Source: Serripes groenlandicus (Eukaryota; Mollusca; Bivalvia; Cardiida; Cardiidae). Taken from it: a DNA stretch of 64,000 bases. Below are positions 32,421 through 43,872 of the stretch, piece after piece. The notes under the pieces are model-generated. The model was not told where the DNA came from and did not search any database. It worked only from the letters and a program-made list of their open reading frames with translations. The position numbers were made by a program, and so were the translations under genes. Numbering within the stretch: position 1 is the first letter of the stretch; each line of letters begins with the position of its first letter. The stretch spans positions 1,687,084-1,751,083 of the forward strand of contig JASEVX010000035.1 of NCBI GenBank assembly GCA_031761405.1, in the 5' to 3' direction.

Positions 32421-32889
32421 GAAACATTCCAGGACAAAATAAAAAATAGTAATAAAATGTTAATAGTAAGTGAAACTTGAAGTATTGATGCATTCGAAGT
32501 AGATCGTAGGGTGTTTTGTTTTGTCTAAAGTATTTATGACTTGGAGCTTAACGATAAAGCTCAGACTATACGGGTCGTTGTCATCAGTATCTCACACACC
32601 TAAAACAAAAAATTTAAATAAATTGACACATTTTTGCAAAAAGGGTAATGTACTTTAAAATGTTCATTCTCGATCACAACTGCATATAGTTTGAATGCAC
32701 CGTAGAAAGCACCAAGCACAACACATTGGCCTAGGCTGAATACAGCAGAGACCACGGGATAAATGAAACAATGTAAACTGAGAGTCATGTGTCTTCAGGA
32801 CAGCATTTAAACCAAGTTTCATGTACGTCAGTTACAGTCCGATTTAACATCAAACAGTAACAACAGAGAGGGTTCCGTTTGATATTTCT
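32421..32889. other. Intergenic, nothing recognised
   Basis: A 62-codon minus frame (32600-32788) is hydrophobic, but no donor site closes it; not called. Confidence 0.35.
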
Positions 32890-33066
32890 CCCCACAGTAA
32901 TACAGTATACAGTTATTTAACGTGTAGGGCAAGGGAGCAAGACATTCTGACCTGATGCCTGTGGCCTATTGGCCTCGGGACAACATTTCAAAAGTCATCC
33001 CCGCCACCTCTGGTCAACAGTTTTGACTGTTACATTAATACCCATTAAATAACTGTTGTATTCCCT
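32890..33066. mobile_element. Candidate ~175-bp MITE
   Basis: TACAGTATACAGTTATTTAA on the left and ATTAAATAACTGTTGTATTC on the right are inverted over about 25 bases. The interior GATGCCTGTGGCCTATTGGC and CTCGGGACAACATT is of a kind I recall from bivalve repeats. Confidence 0.5.
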
Positions 33067-33414
33067 GATCTAATATTATTGTTTAAAAATGAAAAAAGAC
33101 AAATCATTAACTTTAAGTGAATGTTATTCAATGTGTTTACACAAAAGAAACCATTAGAATCTGGAAAAACCAATGACGTAAACGAACGCGCGGGCACCAA
33201 TTTAAACTGTTTACTGGTCAACGGTTCAAAACATTATAATCTTCCCAAATGCATAAGAAATAGTCAAACATGGTTAACTTACATTTATATAGTGCATCAG
33301 GTAATACAACAAACTTTTCTTAAGCATATCCCCAGTGGAGAGTCAAAAAGTGGCTGCTTAATACAAGTCAAATAAAGAAGAAAATGTTGTTTTGTTTAAT
33401 CTTCAAGTGGATGC
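33067..33414. other. Intergenic, nothing recognised
   Basis: The 84-codon plus frame at 33121-33375 has no supporting features. Confidence 0.4.
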
Positions 33415-33632
33415 TTAACACATTACTTCGCACAGACGACATTTGAACATGACTTTTGAAAACATTGCAATATAAGTTGAATTTGCTTAAAACGAGCAAT
33501 TTCACTTTTTATTGCAATATTTTCAACACTTTGTCAATACAAATCTTTTGGTTTTCCAGATTGTTGAAATTGTTCGTCTGATGATTGTAAAGTAGACGAC
33601 TTTTGAAAAGAAATGTGAAGTAATGGATTAAT
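33415..33632. mobile_element. MITE family B, complete
   Basis: TTAACACATTACTTCGCACA at the left is inverted at the right as TGTGAAGTAATGGATTAA. The interior has GACTTTTGAAAACATTGCAA and TTGCAATATTTTCAACAC inverted and GTAGACGACTTTTGAAAAG near the end. TTAA at both ends. Confidence 0.7.
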
Positions 33633-36028
33633 ACAAGTCGGCTGCTAAACAGTATTGACCGCTAACTCAAGTGTAACTGTATATCAAAGTACTACTTCAA
33701 GTGATTAGTAATTAAAACAGAACTTGGTCTAGACAGCATGTCGTACTCTCTAATTTTGAGAAATTACAACATTCGTGTACAAAACAAAGTCACCTTATCA
33801 TTACGTTTCGAATTCTCACGTAAATACGTCTAGCATTGTTTGATGTGTTGCAGCATCATAATTCAAACCAGAGTTCTGTATCACTGGAGCCATTTTATTT
33901 GTCTCAATCAGTTTGCGGCAGTAACTCTTTGACCAATGCTGGCGCTTCTGCTGTAAGCGACTTTTTGAAAATCTTTTCGAAAAGAAACATATTCTACTAC
34001 TTTCCAATAAAGTTTTCTGCTCGGAATCTGAATTGTGCTAAAATATTCCTAGATTTTAGTTTTCCTTCTGCAAACGTTCATTCTAAATATATACCAAATC
34101 TGACAAACCGCTATGATGCTATAAAACTACATACTTTATCTAAATACTGTAATATAATTTAAAAAAGGCCTATGTTGGAGGTTATATGTCACACGGAAAT
34201 ATATTGTGAACCCTTACCAAATGTTATCTAAATAAAGGGACGCTGTGAGAAACATAGACTCAGATCAGTCTGCTAATCCTTCTGACTTCCCTATATTTGG
34301 CTACTTAAGCAATGTTTAGTCCCACAGAGTACGTGTCTATGTAAATACTTAACTTTTAGCATATGCAGTTGGTAGAGTACGGAGCGGTCTTGATACTACC
34401 CGGATAGCTATTCAGATGGCATACCACAGTCGCATTTCTTTGAATCATTGACAACACATTCAATCATATACCATATCCGAACTTTCTTTCTTCTGTTTAA
34501 CTGTTTTATTACGTTTTGGGGACGAAAAGTACACAGCACATTTATACTCACACATATTAATTTCAATATACTTGGTGATCATTTTCTTTTTTTATACATG
34601 ACATCTGGTTAAAGCATCGGTAAACCAGTCTATTAAGAACCAAGATGGCGGCCCCGATTCATATTAATTTTTTTTTGTCATTACAAGACAATTCACATTA
34701 ATTGATTATATATTATTCCCGTGTAATCTACAAACGAAATGGTCTTAAGAGGTGGTTATACGTAATAACATCCGTCTTTAATAAAATTGATATGCGCCAC
34801 TTCTCGCCTAATATTGATATACTAGTAGCAAATGTATTGTAAAGTATGAGAGAGTGCCACCCTACGACATTCTCATACCTATGCACGTGGCTAAAAAGAA
34901 CATACGAACAAAGAAATGCTCCACTGAAAAGGTGTTTGTGTCAGAACACTGTAACCATTGGAATTATGATATTCATTAGCTTTATTTATTATATTCATCG
35001 ATGAACTAGACTCAAATGAACCACATTAACATCCCAACCTTACTTTTGACTTATAGTCCAGTCATCCTATGAGAAATTGGCACATAACCTTCAAGTAAGT
35101 GCAACATAATTTGTTTAACCTGTTTCCTTATGTTCTATGTATTATTGATAACATATAAAACATCTAACAAAATATTTAAATGCAAAATGTGTTTAATCAA
35201 TGTTTACTTTTTGACAAATCCAGTCTTCAACGAAATCTAGTAAACATCGCAGTCACTTGCAGAAATATAACAACATCACTGATAAAAAGGATATATTTCA
35301 CACAAAACTTCAGCCACTTTAAATCTACCATATTTATTATAAATCCGTGATTGAAATATGCAATGTTTACATAATAAATCCTTAAAGTGTATTACTTACG
35401 GTGTAAACTTACCCCACCCAGCTATTATATACAGGCAAAGCATACTGTTACCATTCCAGTGTAGTATTGTGAATATTATTTGAGCCAGTCACCTGCACAG
35501 GTTCATTTTGAATTGATGTAACCGAACACAAGCTATTTATCGGAATCGAAAACTTTGCAACATACTTGAAATCCTTGCCTTTTGACAAATTTAGAAAATG
35601 TGTTTTCTTGGTGGAAGACTGGTTCCTAGTTATTTGAATTAATCCATTTTTTGGTTAATTACTGCAAAATTAATTTTCTAAATTCAATCACAATTTGGAA
35701 ATAAAATTGAAATGGCAAAGGAAATTGGTTTTTGTTTTGTTGTTGTGTTTTTGTTTCATCTGAGACTTGCTCGAAACAATTGGCTTTGAAATATTATAGG
35801 ATTTTAAATGCACGACATGAAGTTTTCCGTTCGAAATCACATCAAGTGAACCTTAATATGTAATAAACATTTTTTATGAATTGAGGGCTAAGAATCAATA
35901 GAAGTTAGACGATTCAAACAGTTAGCTTTGCCTAGACAATTAAAGAATGATGTTTTGCATAACTACTATGACGCAATGGGACATTTTGGAACAGAAAAAA
36001 ACTTTTAACACGGATATTTTTTTTTTTG
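33633..36028. other. 2.4 kb intergenic, nothing firm
   Basis: AT-rich. Overlapping frames on both strands at 33816-34162 show no recognisable domain. A short inverted pair GTATGAGAGAGTG/CATTCTCATAC lies near 34847-34880. No gene called. Confidence 0.45.
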
Positions 36029-36250
36029 TAGTTTACGGCGACTTCAACATTTTCTTTTTTGTTATTTCACGGTGTTTGTGTTTCCTAGGTAAGTTGTCAG
36101 TACAACTGGTTCATTTATCGAGACACCAGCCAGTCAGTCGTAATGCAACCATGAGCGCAAAGAAAGGCAGCCATTACTACAATGTTGAACGTATTTGGCA
36201 TCGTACCCGCATCCGGGGCAGACGCACCACTACACAACCGAGGTGGTACG
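36029..36250 (-). mobile_element. SINE family 1
   Basis: GTAAGTTGTCAGTACAACTG, ACACCAGCCAGTCAGTCGTA, GAAAGGCAGCCATTACTAC and a decayed tRNA-like head (CATCGTACCCGCATCCGGGG) in minus orientation. Confidence 0.75.
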
Positions 36251-36440
36251 CGAAATTAGACAAGCTTTTCAAACATTAAACCAATAATAGCATTCACATA
36301 TGTGCAGACTTATCTTGCTTTACATGTACATGGTGTGCTTCTCATTCACTGTGTATTTGTGTAATTTCCAATTAAGCTTGCAAGACAAGATGGCGCACAA
36401 TTGAACGTAAATAAACAACACTCATCTAGTAGGATAAGTG

Positions 36441-36764
36441 TTGTAGGTGCTGAAATCCAGATTATAGATCGTGTAGTCAACATTTTAAAACTCTTCAAAA
36501 GTTGTCTTGAAATATTGGAATCATAATTCTGAGATAAAATTAGAGTAATTATTTGTATTTTCTGTACAATATACATCTAAATATTGATTGGTTTTGCTTC
36601 ATTTTTCATGGGTAGACATACCAAATAAGCCAAACTGTGTACATTGTCATTGAATTTCAATTGACTATCCTGCCAAAATAGGTGTTTTTGTCACAATTAG
36701 CAATAATTGCAGAAGTTTCAACGTTTCAAATTATTGATCTCCACCTGGAGTTCAGCACCTTTAA
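36441..36764. mobile_element. MITE family C, 324 bp
   Basis: TGTAGGTGCTGAAATCCAGA at the left and CTGGAGTTCAGCACCTTTAA at the right. Interior blocks are shared with 26626-27704. The left TTAA is mutated to TTGT. Confidence 0.8.
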
Positions 36765-36794
36765 GTCTCTCCACACCTTACATAAGTATGGGTC

Positions 36795-37025
36795 GAGCCC
36801 CGGTAGCTCAGGCGGAAGCGACGCGGGCTGCCAATATAGGGTTTGTGAGTTCAGATCCCAATTTGGCCAACATTCTTTCCGACGTTTGACAAAAATCACC
36901 GTCCTTCAACAATGGGCTAACAGTATATGTTGGTAACACATGTGTACATGAAGGTGAACTGGCCCTCGTGATATGGTTGATAACTCGTTGAAAAAGGCGT
37001 TAAGCCCAAATCAATCAATCAATTC
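36795..37025 (+). mobile_element. SINE family 2, full length
   Basis: tRNA-like head GAGCCCCGGTAGCTCAGG with GAGTTCAGATCCC as the altered B box. The body has TTTCCGACGTTTGACAAAAA, GAACTGGCCCTCGTGATATG and the end GGCGTTAAGCCC plus (AATC)n. Confidence 0.85.
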
Positions 37026-37611
37026 ATTATTATGGATTAAAATGTACGTGTAGTACCATTTGCTCTACTGCAAAGGGTAACGACGAGAACTCCACCTAAA
37101 AGCGACTGACACAATTTCAACACAAATACACGTTCCTTAAATGGCAAACTGCAAAAACTTGCTCGAAAGGTGCCGCTCCACTGCACAATGTGGATGTTAA
37201 TATGATATAAAATAGAAAGTACTAGTATTGACATCTCCTTAAGCACGTAGTTGAATGTCAGAATAGATTCACGATTTTATTTTCACAAATTGTACCTCTC
37301 CGCTGCACACTATGTCCACACGAGCTAAAAGAAGAACATTTGTAAATGGCAAACCGTTTGTAGCCAATAGTTTTATACTCTTATACCTAGTTAAAACAAC
37401 ATGTACCTCTCATTAAATTATGGCAATATATCTCAGATGAGCGATACAGGAACAACATGGTACTCTTATCCATTTAATTCCCTGTAGACCTCCGGATAAC
37501 ATTCGATTCTTAATCACGTCTGTATTCGACATGTTATTTGCACAACATATATGTTATTGCACCCTGGGATTTCCGTTTCAGCTTAATGCAGACGGTTTTC
37601 TCCATGATATG
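37026..37611. other. Intergenic, nothing recognised
   Basis: No repeat or coding signal seen. Confidence 0.4.
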
Positions 37612-37878
37612 AAGTGCCTTTTCCGTTATAGTCTGTGGTAATTCAATAATATGCAGTGCAAAGGTGTGAAGATACAGTAGTGTAACTATTATATGGTGTG
37701 CAAACAACGTCATATGCAATACAAAATACGACCACATGTATCGAAACACTGACTGCATATAATGTTGTGTGTATTGCACATGACGTTGTCTGCACACCAC
37801 ATAATGGCTATTCTACTGTATCTACACAACTCTGCACTGCATATTATTTAATAACCACCATATAATAGTAAAGGCACT
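37612..37878. mobile_element. 267-bp hairpin element
   Basis: AGTGCCTTTTCCGTTATA at the left edge pairs with TATAATAGTAAAGGCACT at the right edge. Pairing continues through AATAATATGCAGTGCA, GAAGATACAGTAG, GGTGTGCAAACAACGTCAT and GCAATACA to a loop near 37733-37765. Confidence 0.8.
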
Positions 37879-37894
37879 GCATCATGCAAAATAT

Positions 37895-38003
37895 ACAATG
37901 TCAAATGAAATATGTGCAGTGTCAAATTAAATATGTACAATGTCAAATTAAATATATATAGTGTCAAACGAAATATGTACAATGTCAAATGAAATATGTA
38001 CCT
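37895..38003 (+). repeat. 21-bp minisatellite, five units
   Basis: CAATGTCAAATGAAATATGT with variants (CAGTG, TAGTG) repeats five times in register. Confidence 0.88.
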
Positions 38004-38424
38004 CGTTTACATTAAAATGTACTGTGTATAACACAGAACAACATATAAAGACAGTAAAGGCGTTCCATACCGTTACGTTACGCCCAGCTAAGGTCCATAT
38101 TATCCGTCGCCTTCGCAACGTCTTATCATGATTGACCCTCCCCTGTTCACCATTTAGTTGTACACACATATTCAAAATCCTTGTAGGACGCTTACTTACT
38201 GCAGAAATGGCAATGACAATGCCATAGCATATCATCAAATATCAAATAACATCAAATATAACATTTGGTAATACTTGTCAATTATAACCTGAACCAAATG
38301 GGATTGCTGCATAGACAAATAAACATAACAAACGCCTGTATATAAATATACACTCTGAGTATGACTCAATAATATGTCCGTGATTATGTTATAAGAAATC
38401 ACATGGCAAGACAATTTGTATTAT
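38004..38424. other. Intergenic, nothing recognised
   Basis: Short ATCAAATA runs near 38235-38260; no gene signal. Confidence 0.4.
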
Positions 38425-38635
38425 TGGGGGTTTACACCGTTTCCCATATGCTTTCATTTATATCACGGCGACAGTTCACTTATTCATGATCCCTGGGTAA
38501 ACAAACCAGTACTAGGCCGGGGAATGTGCCTTGTCCAAGAGAACTCCAACATGATCATATTGCCGCGATTGTGAAATAAACCCGGGATGCCCGGTTTCAA
38601 ATCGATGACGCTAACCACTCGACCACGGCGGATTC
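38425..38635 (-). mobile_element. Mosaic SINE: family 1 tail, family 3 body
   Basis: Plus strand starts with the family 1 style 3' part (TTTACACCGTTTCCCAT, TATATCACGGCGACAGTTCA). It then runs into the family 3 body (ATTCATGATCCCTGGGTAAA, ACCAGTACTAGGC, ATGTGCCTTGTCCAAGAG) and a tRNA-like head CGGTTTCAAATCGATGACGC (minus). Confidence 0.7.
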
Positions 38636-38739
38636 CTCATGGCGAAGTATTGTCATGTTCGTCAACGGGCGTTTTATAATAATACGTACATTTAAAGAGT
38701 ATGACATCGGCGTTACAACTATATAAGGTAATCATTCTT

Positions 38740-38940
38740 GCCATTAATGACGCCTCTGCAACAGACGAGTTTTGAAAATATTGTGACGCAAGAATAAATT
38801 GCTCATAATTGGTGTTTTCCCCTGTTGCAACATTGTTTTCAATTAGTTTCAATAATTATTTTTTCCTAAAAGAGATTTTCATAATTTCTCCCCTTAATGT
38901 TTCCAAAGTCGTCTGTTGCTGATTTCATGTATGTTGGTTG
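38740..38940. mobile_element. MITE family B, diverged
   Basis: TTAATGACGCCTCTGCAACA, GACGAGTTTTGAAAATATTG, ATTGCTCAT and, near the right end, TTTCCAAAGTCGTCTGTTGC. The two GTCGTCTG/CAGACGA marks are inverted. Confidence 0.55.
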
Positions 38941-38956
38941 ATGCATCGATTGTCCG

Positions 38957-39207
38957 GTGCTATACGCCGCGTTCAACAATGTTTCAGTTATATCACGGAG
39001 TTTTCTGGGTAAGTTACCAGTACTACCGGATCATTTTGCCTGACATAAGCAGTTCAGAGTCGTACTGCACACCCCCGTAACCCTGTGCGCATAGGACGGC
39101 AGCCATTAGTAGCGTTTTTATAGTCTTTGGTGTGACCCGATCGGGGATCGAACCCAAGATCTCCCGCACTCGAGGCGGATGCTCTACCGCTACACAACAT
39201 ATGCGGT
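38957..39207 (-). mobile_element. SINE family 1, near full length
   Basis: GCGTTCAACAATGTTTCAGT, ATATCACGGAGTTTTCTGGG, CCAGTACTACCGGATC, ACGGCAGCCATTAGTAGC. The tRNA-like head (minus) has GGGGATCGAACCCAAGATCT and GATGCTCTACCGCTACACAA. Confidence 0.85.
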
Positions 39208-39511
39208 ATGATGTATGTAGGACATGGTTAACCAATAATGATACCATTAGAGTAGCAGTTTAATGGGGTAAAGAGGTCCAACGTCATGTTTTCATTATAC
39301 ATTTACAATGGCTAGTGCTACACAACACACAAAGGATCCAGTTGCCTGGAGTAGCTTCGATTTAGGCAGCGTGTATCAAAACGTAGATACATGTATCAGA
39401 GAACAGAAACAATCCACTTAAACTACGGAATTCAGAAACTGGAAAAATCTACGAATATATATACACTCGTCGTGAGTTATTTATGGTTGCATTTCTAATA
39501 CCAATCTTCAT

Positions 39512-39724
39512 TTACCCTTTCGCTGCCAAATGCAGTTAAAGGCCTCCGTAAGCAATGCAGATTCGGGCGAGACAGCTCGATACTATCTGTCTCTCCTAAA
39601 ATCTACATTGTCTCCCTCTTAGATATTAAATGTGACCAATGTTTTTATTTTGTCGAAAAATGGAGTGGACCAATTTTCGACATGGAAGAGTTAACTTTGT
39701 GAAATTCGGCGGTGAAAGGGTTAA
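39512..39724. mobile_element. MITE family A, 213 bp
   Basis: TTACCCTTTCGCTGCCAAAT at the left; GGCGGTGAAAGGGTTAA at the right. Orientation is opposite to the two copies at 48.7-49.2 kb. Confidence 0.8.
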
Positions 39725-40358
39725 CGCAAATGTTTAATAAACCCATACATAATCCTCTTGTATTTGCATGTCTATTTTGATTTATTACATTTCCCATGAG
39801 GGTTGTGCTTTTCTTCAATCAATTATAATTGTTTTCATCCAAAACAATGTCGATATTGGATGAATTGCCTGTGTCAGACGTATTATTCTGTATGAGTCAT
39901 GTGACATTTCCGAATAAACATAAGAATAATTTCTTTAACTACGTGTTTTACTAGCGCATTGTGGTGTTGAAAATGTCATTGTGTTTATTTCGGTTTAGAT
40001 CGTGATGATAAATCGTTGAGAATCTTTGTATATTAGGTCTTCCAAATGGAAGAATGTCGGTAAAACACTTTATATCAGCAATACCATTTTTATCCTATAC
40101 TTTTAGGTTGTTGTATTTTACTTGAAATAAAACTTGAGCACATGAGATAAATAAGAAAAAATCCCAGAACTGATAATTAGAAACCTCCTCGTGAGAAATA
40201 TGAATGAGGTGCATAGTTTTCTTGTGTGCTTAACGCATTCGTACACAACTATTGATCGAAAAACGAAAATACAGGATTTTCTATGTGGAAAACTTGCTTG
40301 GAAAGAAAGTTGTATTGAGTACTTGTGTAGGAAAGCCAGGAAATAAATGATTAGATGA
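39725..40358. other. Intergenic, nothing recognised
   Basis: The 97-codon minus frame at 40118-40411 overlaps a SINE tail and has no domain. Confidence 0.4.
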
Positions 40359-40427
40359 ACTGGCCGCCGGTATATGACTGAACAATTGTTCAAAACGGCG
40401 TTAAACCTCAATCAATCAATCAAATCC
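40359..40427 (+). mobile_element. SINE 3' tail (family 2 type)
   Basis: GAACTGGCCGCCGGTATATG, AAAACGGCGTTAAACC and (AATC)n. Confidence 0.75.
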
Positions 40428-40563
40428 TAGTCGTCATCGAAATAAAGGATAGGTGAGACTTCATAGTAAACCAAATGACATGTCTACAATAACGGTATAA
40501 GCTCCTTAATAATTCTTTTCTGACTTTAAATATGTTAACATTTAGGCCAGGCAATACATTGGT

Positions 40564-40630
40564 AGGTGAACTGGCCGCCGTGATATGACTATAAATTGTT
40601 GTAAACGACGTTAAGCCCCAATCAATCAAT
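40564..40630 (+). mobile_element. SINE 3' tail (family 2 type), second
   Basis: GTGAACTGGCCGCCGTGATA, AACGACGTTAAGCCCC and (AATC)n. Same orientation as the tail 200 bp upstream. Confidence 0.75.
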
Positions 40631-41029
40631 ATTTTGTAATAACATGCGACCGTAATGGACCAACTGCATATAATGAAATATGATATGACAGTGTTTTGGC
40701 AACATTTTCACCTAACGTATTCAAACATACACCGGAGGCTATAATGACAAAGTATCGAAGGCAGACGATGAACACGTTGGCTAAATATTCTATGTAACAA
40801 GCTAATACGCATGTCCATACCATGACATCTAACATCAATACTAGGATAGGTAGAGGTGTCTGACGCAGTAAATAGTAAAGTGCCTTATTGAGTCACATCA
40901 TATTTATGTCCATACAATTGTATCGGAAACATTACGTCTCCTTGAAATATGTAATGAAATGTGTTAAGTATAAGTTTGTCGGCATTAGCGCCAAGACGTA
41001 GTTATTTTGTCATATGTAATGTACCGAAA
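40631..41029. other. Intergenic, nothing recognised
   Basis: No repeat or coding signal seen. Confidence 0.4.
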
Positions 41030-41545
41030 TTGACTAGGGAGCGAGCGCCAACAGTGGTCTGTTTTTTCTAAATCGAATAATGGGTATTACTGAATAATTA
41101 TTAAAGCCAAAGTTATGTGACTAGATATAAACATGCGTAGTCTTCCTAGAAACATGTGAAACAAGTGTTATTGGAAAATGTTAAATGTTTTTATGCCCCT
41201 GGAATCACCGATTCGGTGGGCATCTAGTTTTTGGCCTGTCTGTCTGTCTGTCTGTCGAAAAAAACTTTAACCTTGACCACTTCTTTTGAACCATACCAGG
41301 TACGGCTACCATATTTCACATGTGTATTCCTTGTGACATGACCTTTCTGTCAGTACCAAAATATTTGACCTTGCGACCTTGACCTTTCACCTAGATGTTG
41401 CCATTCGGGGGCATCAGTGTTTCACAAACATATCTTGTCTTAGTTATGAGGTAAGGTTACAGTTTTGTGACGACGCAGACGACCATGACGCCAAGGGTAT
41501 CACAATATATATACGTGCTAAAACAAACAATAAATATCCAGAGAA
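41030..41545 (+). repeat. Dispersed repeat, interrupted copy
   Basis: Left part GGGAGCGAGCGCCAACAGTG to AAACATGTGAAACAAGTGTT; right part GAGGTAAGGTTACAGTTTTG and GTGACGACGCAGACGACC. The uninterrupted relative is at 32225-32420. The element at 41189-41437 lies between the two parts. Confidence 0.55.
41189..41437 (+). mobile_element. Nested ATGCCCC element, ~249 bp
   Basis: Starts TTTTTATGCCCCTGGAAT and ends ATTCGGGGGCATCAGTGTTT, then CACAAACATATCTTG, with ATGCCCC/GGGGCAT inverted. The interior has (TCTG)n and CCTTGACCACTTCTTTTGAA. I recall this arrangement from bivalve genomes. Confidence 0.6.
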
Positions 41546-42556
41546 ATGTTTTATTATTCTTATATTTTGAAATCAAGTCAAGTGCAAACCACCAATAAAA
41601 CGTCCTGCGTGTGTATGCAGATAACAGCTTGTATGAAGTAGTTAACAGACTGTTTACAATAGTTCTTGTTATTTGCTAATGGGTGATTTTCAAAACAATG
41701 ACGACTTTTATAATCTAAGAGCTGCGCTTCATTTTAAGCACATTTGATGCATTTTGTATTCCCCAAATTATATGCTCTTTGTTGATAAACAGTATCTAAA
41801 AATGTCTCAAATATCGGTCAAATCATATCAAAGTTATGAGAAAAAAATTAACACAGATTGGACTAAATATATAGTTTCAAGCGAAGAAATATACCGGAAC
41901 AGGACGAAATATATTTGCCCTGGTGTGTAGAATGAACGAAACCGGTCGGCATGTTTAAAACAAATGTTGTGACTTTTTTCTTTCTTGCTATATATATATT
42001 TCTCTCTAACAAGTAAGTCACAAATTCGTATATAAATTCGAAGAGAAACAGAAACGGTTGTGTGCGTATTTCGTTTGTAATATATGGAGAAATGTCGAAC
42101 GAAACACGTTCAAACTCATACAGATGTTGAAAAGAAGTCATGCAAACTCGCTACATGTCGGGCGCATGTTGAGAAGGGGATCGTAGCCATGTCTTTCTAA
42201 CTCGCAGCTTAACTCGGTGCTTGTCGAACGACATTTAACACGACGAGAAGCGACGATAACTGACAACATGTCTTCTTCACGTGTACACAATTGGGCGACA
42301 CCAAATCAACATGTGTTCGACATATGTACGAGGTGAACACGCACATGTCAACTTTATACCTTTTGAAACACTCGCCGCTCTTTACCGATTATTGGCGACA
42401 TACAGAGACATGAATAGTCATCTATTTGACATGTGCAGATATGTGTTCGCGACCTAAACGACAACGGAAAAGTTATGGCGAGTTATGACTCGTAGCCCAC
42501 ACTCGTAACAGTTTGACAGGCCATTTAACAGTGCAAGTAAATTAAATAAATACATT
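41546..42556. other. Intergenic, nothing firm
   Basis: AT-rich to 42140, then a GC-richer stretch to about 42500 with several ACATGT and CGACA motifs; I could not find a second copy or paired ends. Confidence 0.4.
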
Positions 42557-43787
42557 AACAAGAGGGCCAAGATGGCCCTAAATCGATCACCTGAATATTT
42601 TTAAAGTGTTTACCTAAACGAGTCTATGTAAAACAAGTGATCCCCAAGGTGGGGCCATTTTTGACCAATCTTGGTAGACGTCCACTAGATGATGTTAGAT
42701 TTCAAATATCAACTTTTAGACAAGATTTTTAAAAGTATTTCCCTATACAAGTATAATATAATGTAAAACAAGTGACGCTGGGTGTGGTCATTTTAAACCC
42801 CAGGGCTATAATTTGAACAGTCTTGGTTGAGGTCATCTAGATGAAGCTACATAGCCTGGACATTCTACCTTCAGACAAGAAGATTTTTAACGTTTCTCCC
42901 TATACGAGTCATCGTAAAACAAGTGACCCTTGGGGTGAAGCTATTTTTGACCCCAGGGCTATAATTTGAACAAAGTTGGTAGAGGTTCAATAGATGAAGC
43001 TACATACCAAATATCAAAGGCATTAGCCTTCTTCTTTTAGATAAGAAGATTTTTAAAGTTGTACCTATAGATACAAGTCTATGTAAAACAAGTGACCCCC
43101 GGGAAGGGGGCATTTTTGAGCCAAGGGCTATAATTTGTACAATCTTGGAAGAGGTCCTCTAGATGAAGCTACATACAAAATGTCAAAGGCCTTGGCCTTC
43201 TACTTTTAGACAAAAATATTTTTAAAGCTTGTTCCCTATACGAGTCTATGTAAAAAATAGTGACCCCCGGGGAGGAGTCATTTTTGACCCCAGGGCTATA
43301 ATTTGTACAATCAGGTTAGATGTCCACTAGATGAAGCTACATACCAAATATCAAAGGCCTGTGCCATCTACTTTTAGACAAGAAGATTTTTAAATGATTC
43401 CCCTATACGAGTCTATGTATAAAAAATGACCCCACGGGAGGGGCCATTTTTGACCCAAGGGCTTTAATTTGAACAATCTTGGTAGAGTTCCACTAGATGA
43501 AGCTACATACCAAATATCAAATGCATGGGCCTTCTACTTTCAGAAAAGAAGATTTTTTAAATGTTGGTTAATTTCCCCTTTTTTGTTGCCGTGGCAACCA
43601 GAGTTCTCAATGGAATTTAAATTATTGAACAATTTTAAAAGAAGGCCACCAAAGGAACATTCCTGTGTAAATTGGTTGACATTGGTCATGTGGTTAAGGA
43701 GGAGATGATGTTTAAAGCTAAAAGTTAACGACGGACAAAAAGTGATCAGAATAGCTCACCTTGAGCCTGTGGCTCACAGGTGATCTA
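42557..43787 (+). mobile_element. Non-autonomous element with ~167-bp tandem core
   Basis: Left end AACAAGAGGGCCAAGATGGC then CTAAATCGATCACCTGA; right end GATCAGAATAGCTCACCTTG then CTGTGGCTCACAGGTGATCT. The core repeats about six times at 157-170 bp. Each unit has CCCTATACGAGTCTATGTAA, AACAAGTGACCCC, CATTTTTGACCCCAGGGCTA, TAATTTG-ACAATCTTGGTA and GATGAAGCTACATACCAAAT. Marks for units lie near 42621, 42750, 42907, 43077, 43243 and 43410. No transposase frame. Bivalve pearl- or Helitron-like non-autonomous elements have a comparable plan. Confidence 0.85.
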
Positions 43788-43805
43788 AAAAGCCTTCAAT
43801 TTTTG

Positions 43806-43872
43806 AGTGCGTGTGTGTGTCTGTATGTCTGTTTGTATGTCTGTATGTCTGTCTGTCTGCATAGTGTGTGCA
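43806..43872 (+). repeat. TG/TCTG microsatellite
   Basis: GTGTGTGTGTCTGTATGTCT followed by further TCTG and TATG units. Confidence 0.75.

Noticed and set aside
32600..32788. Hydrophobic 62-codon minus-strand frame, considered as an exon partner of 30702-30875
   Set aside because: An acceptor-like site exists, but no GT donor closes a sensible exon before the frame ends.
33816..34162. Overlapping frames on both strands, one of 108 codons
   Set aside because: No domain, no splice-like borders, and composition does not differ from the surroundings.
35947..36279. 110-codon plus-strand frame
   Set aside because: Its second half is SINE family 1 read in the wrong direction.
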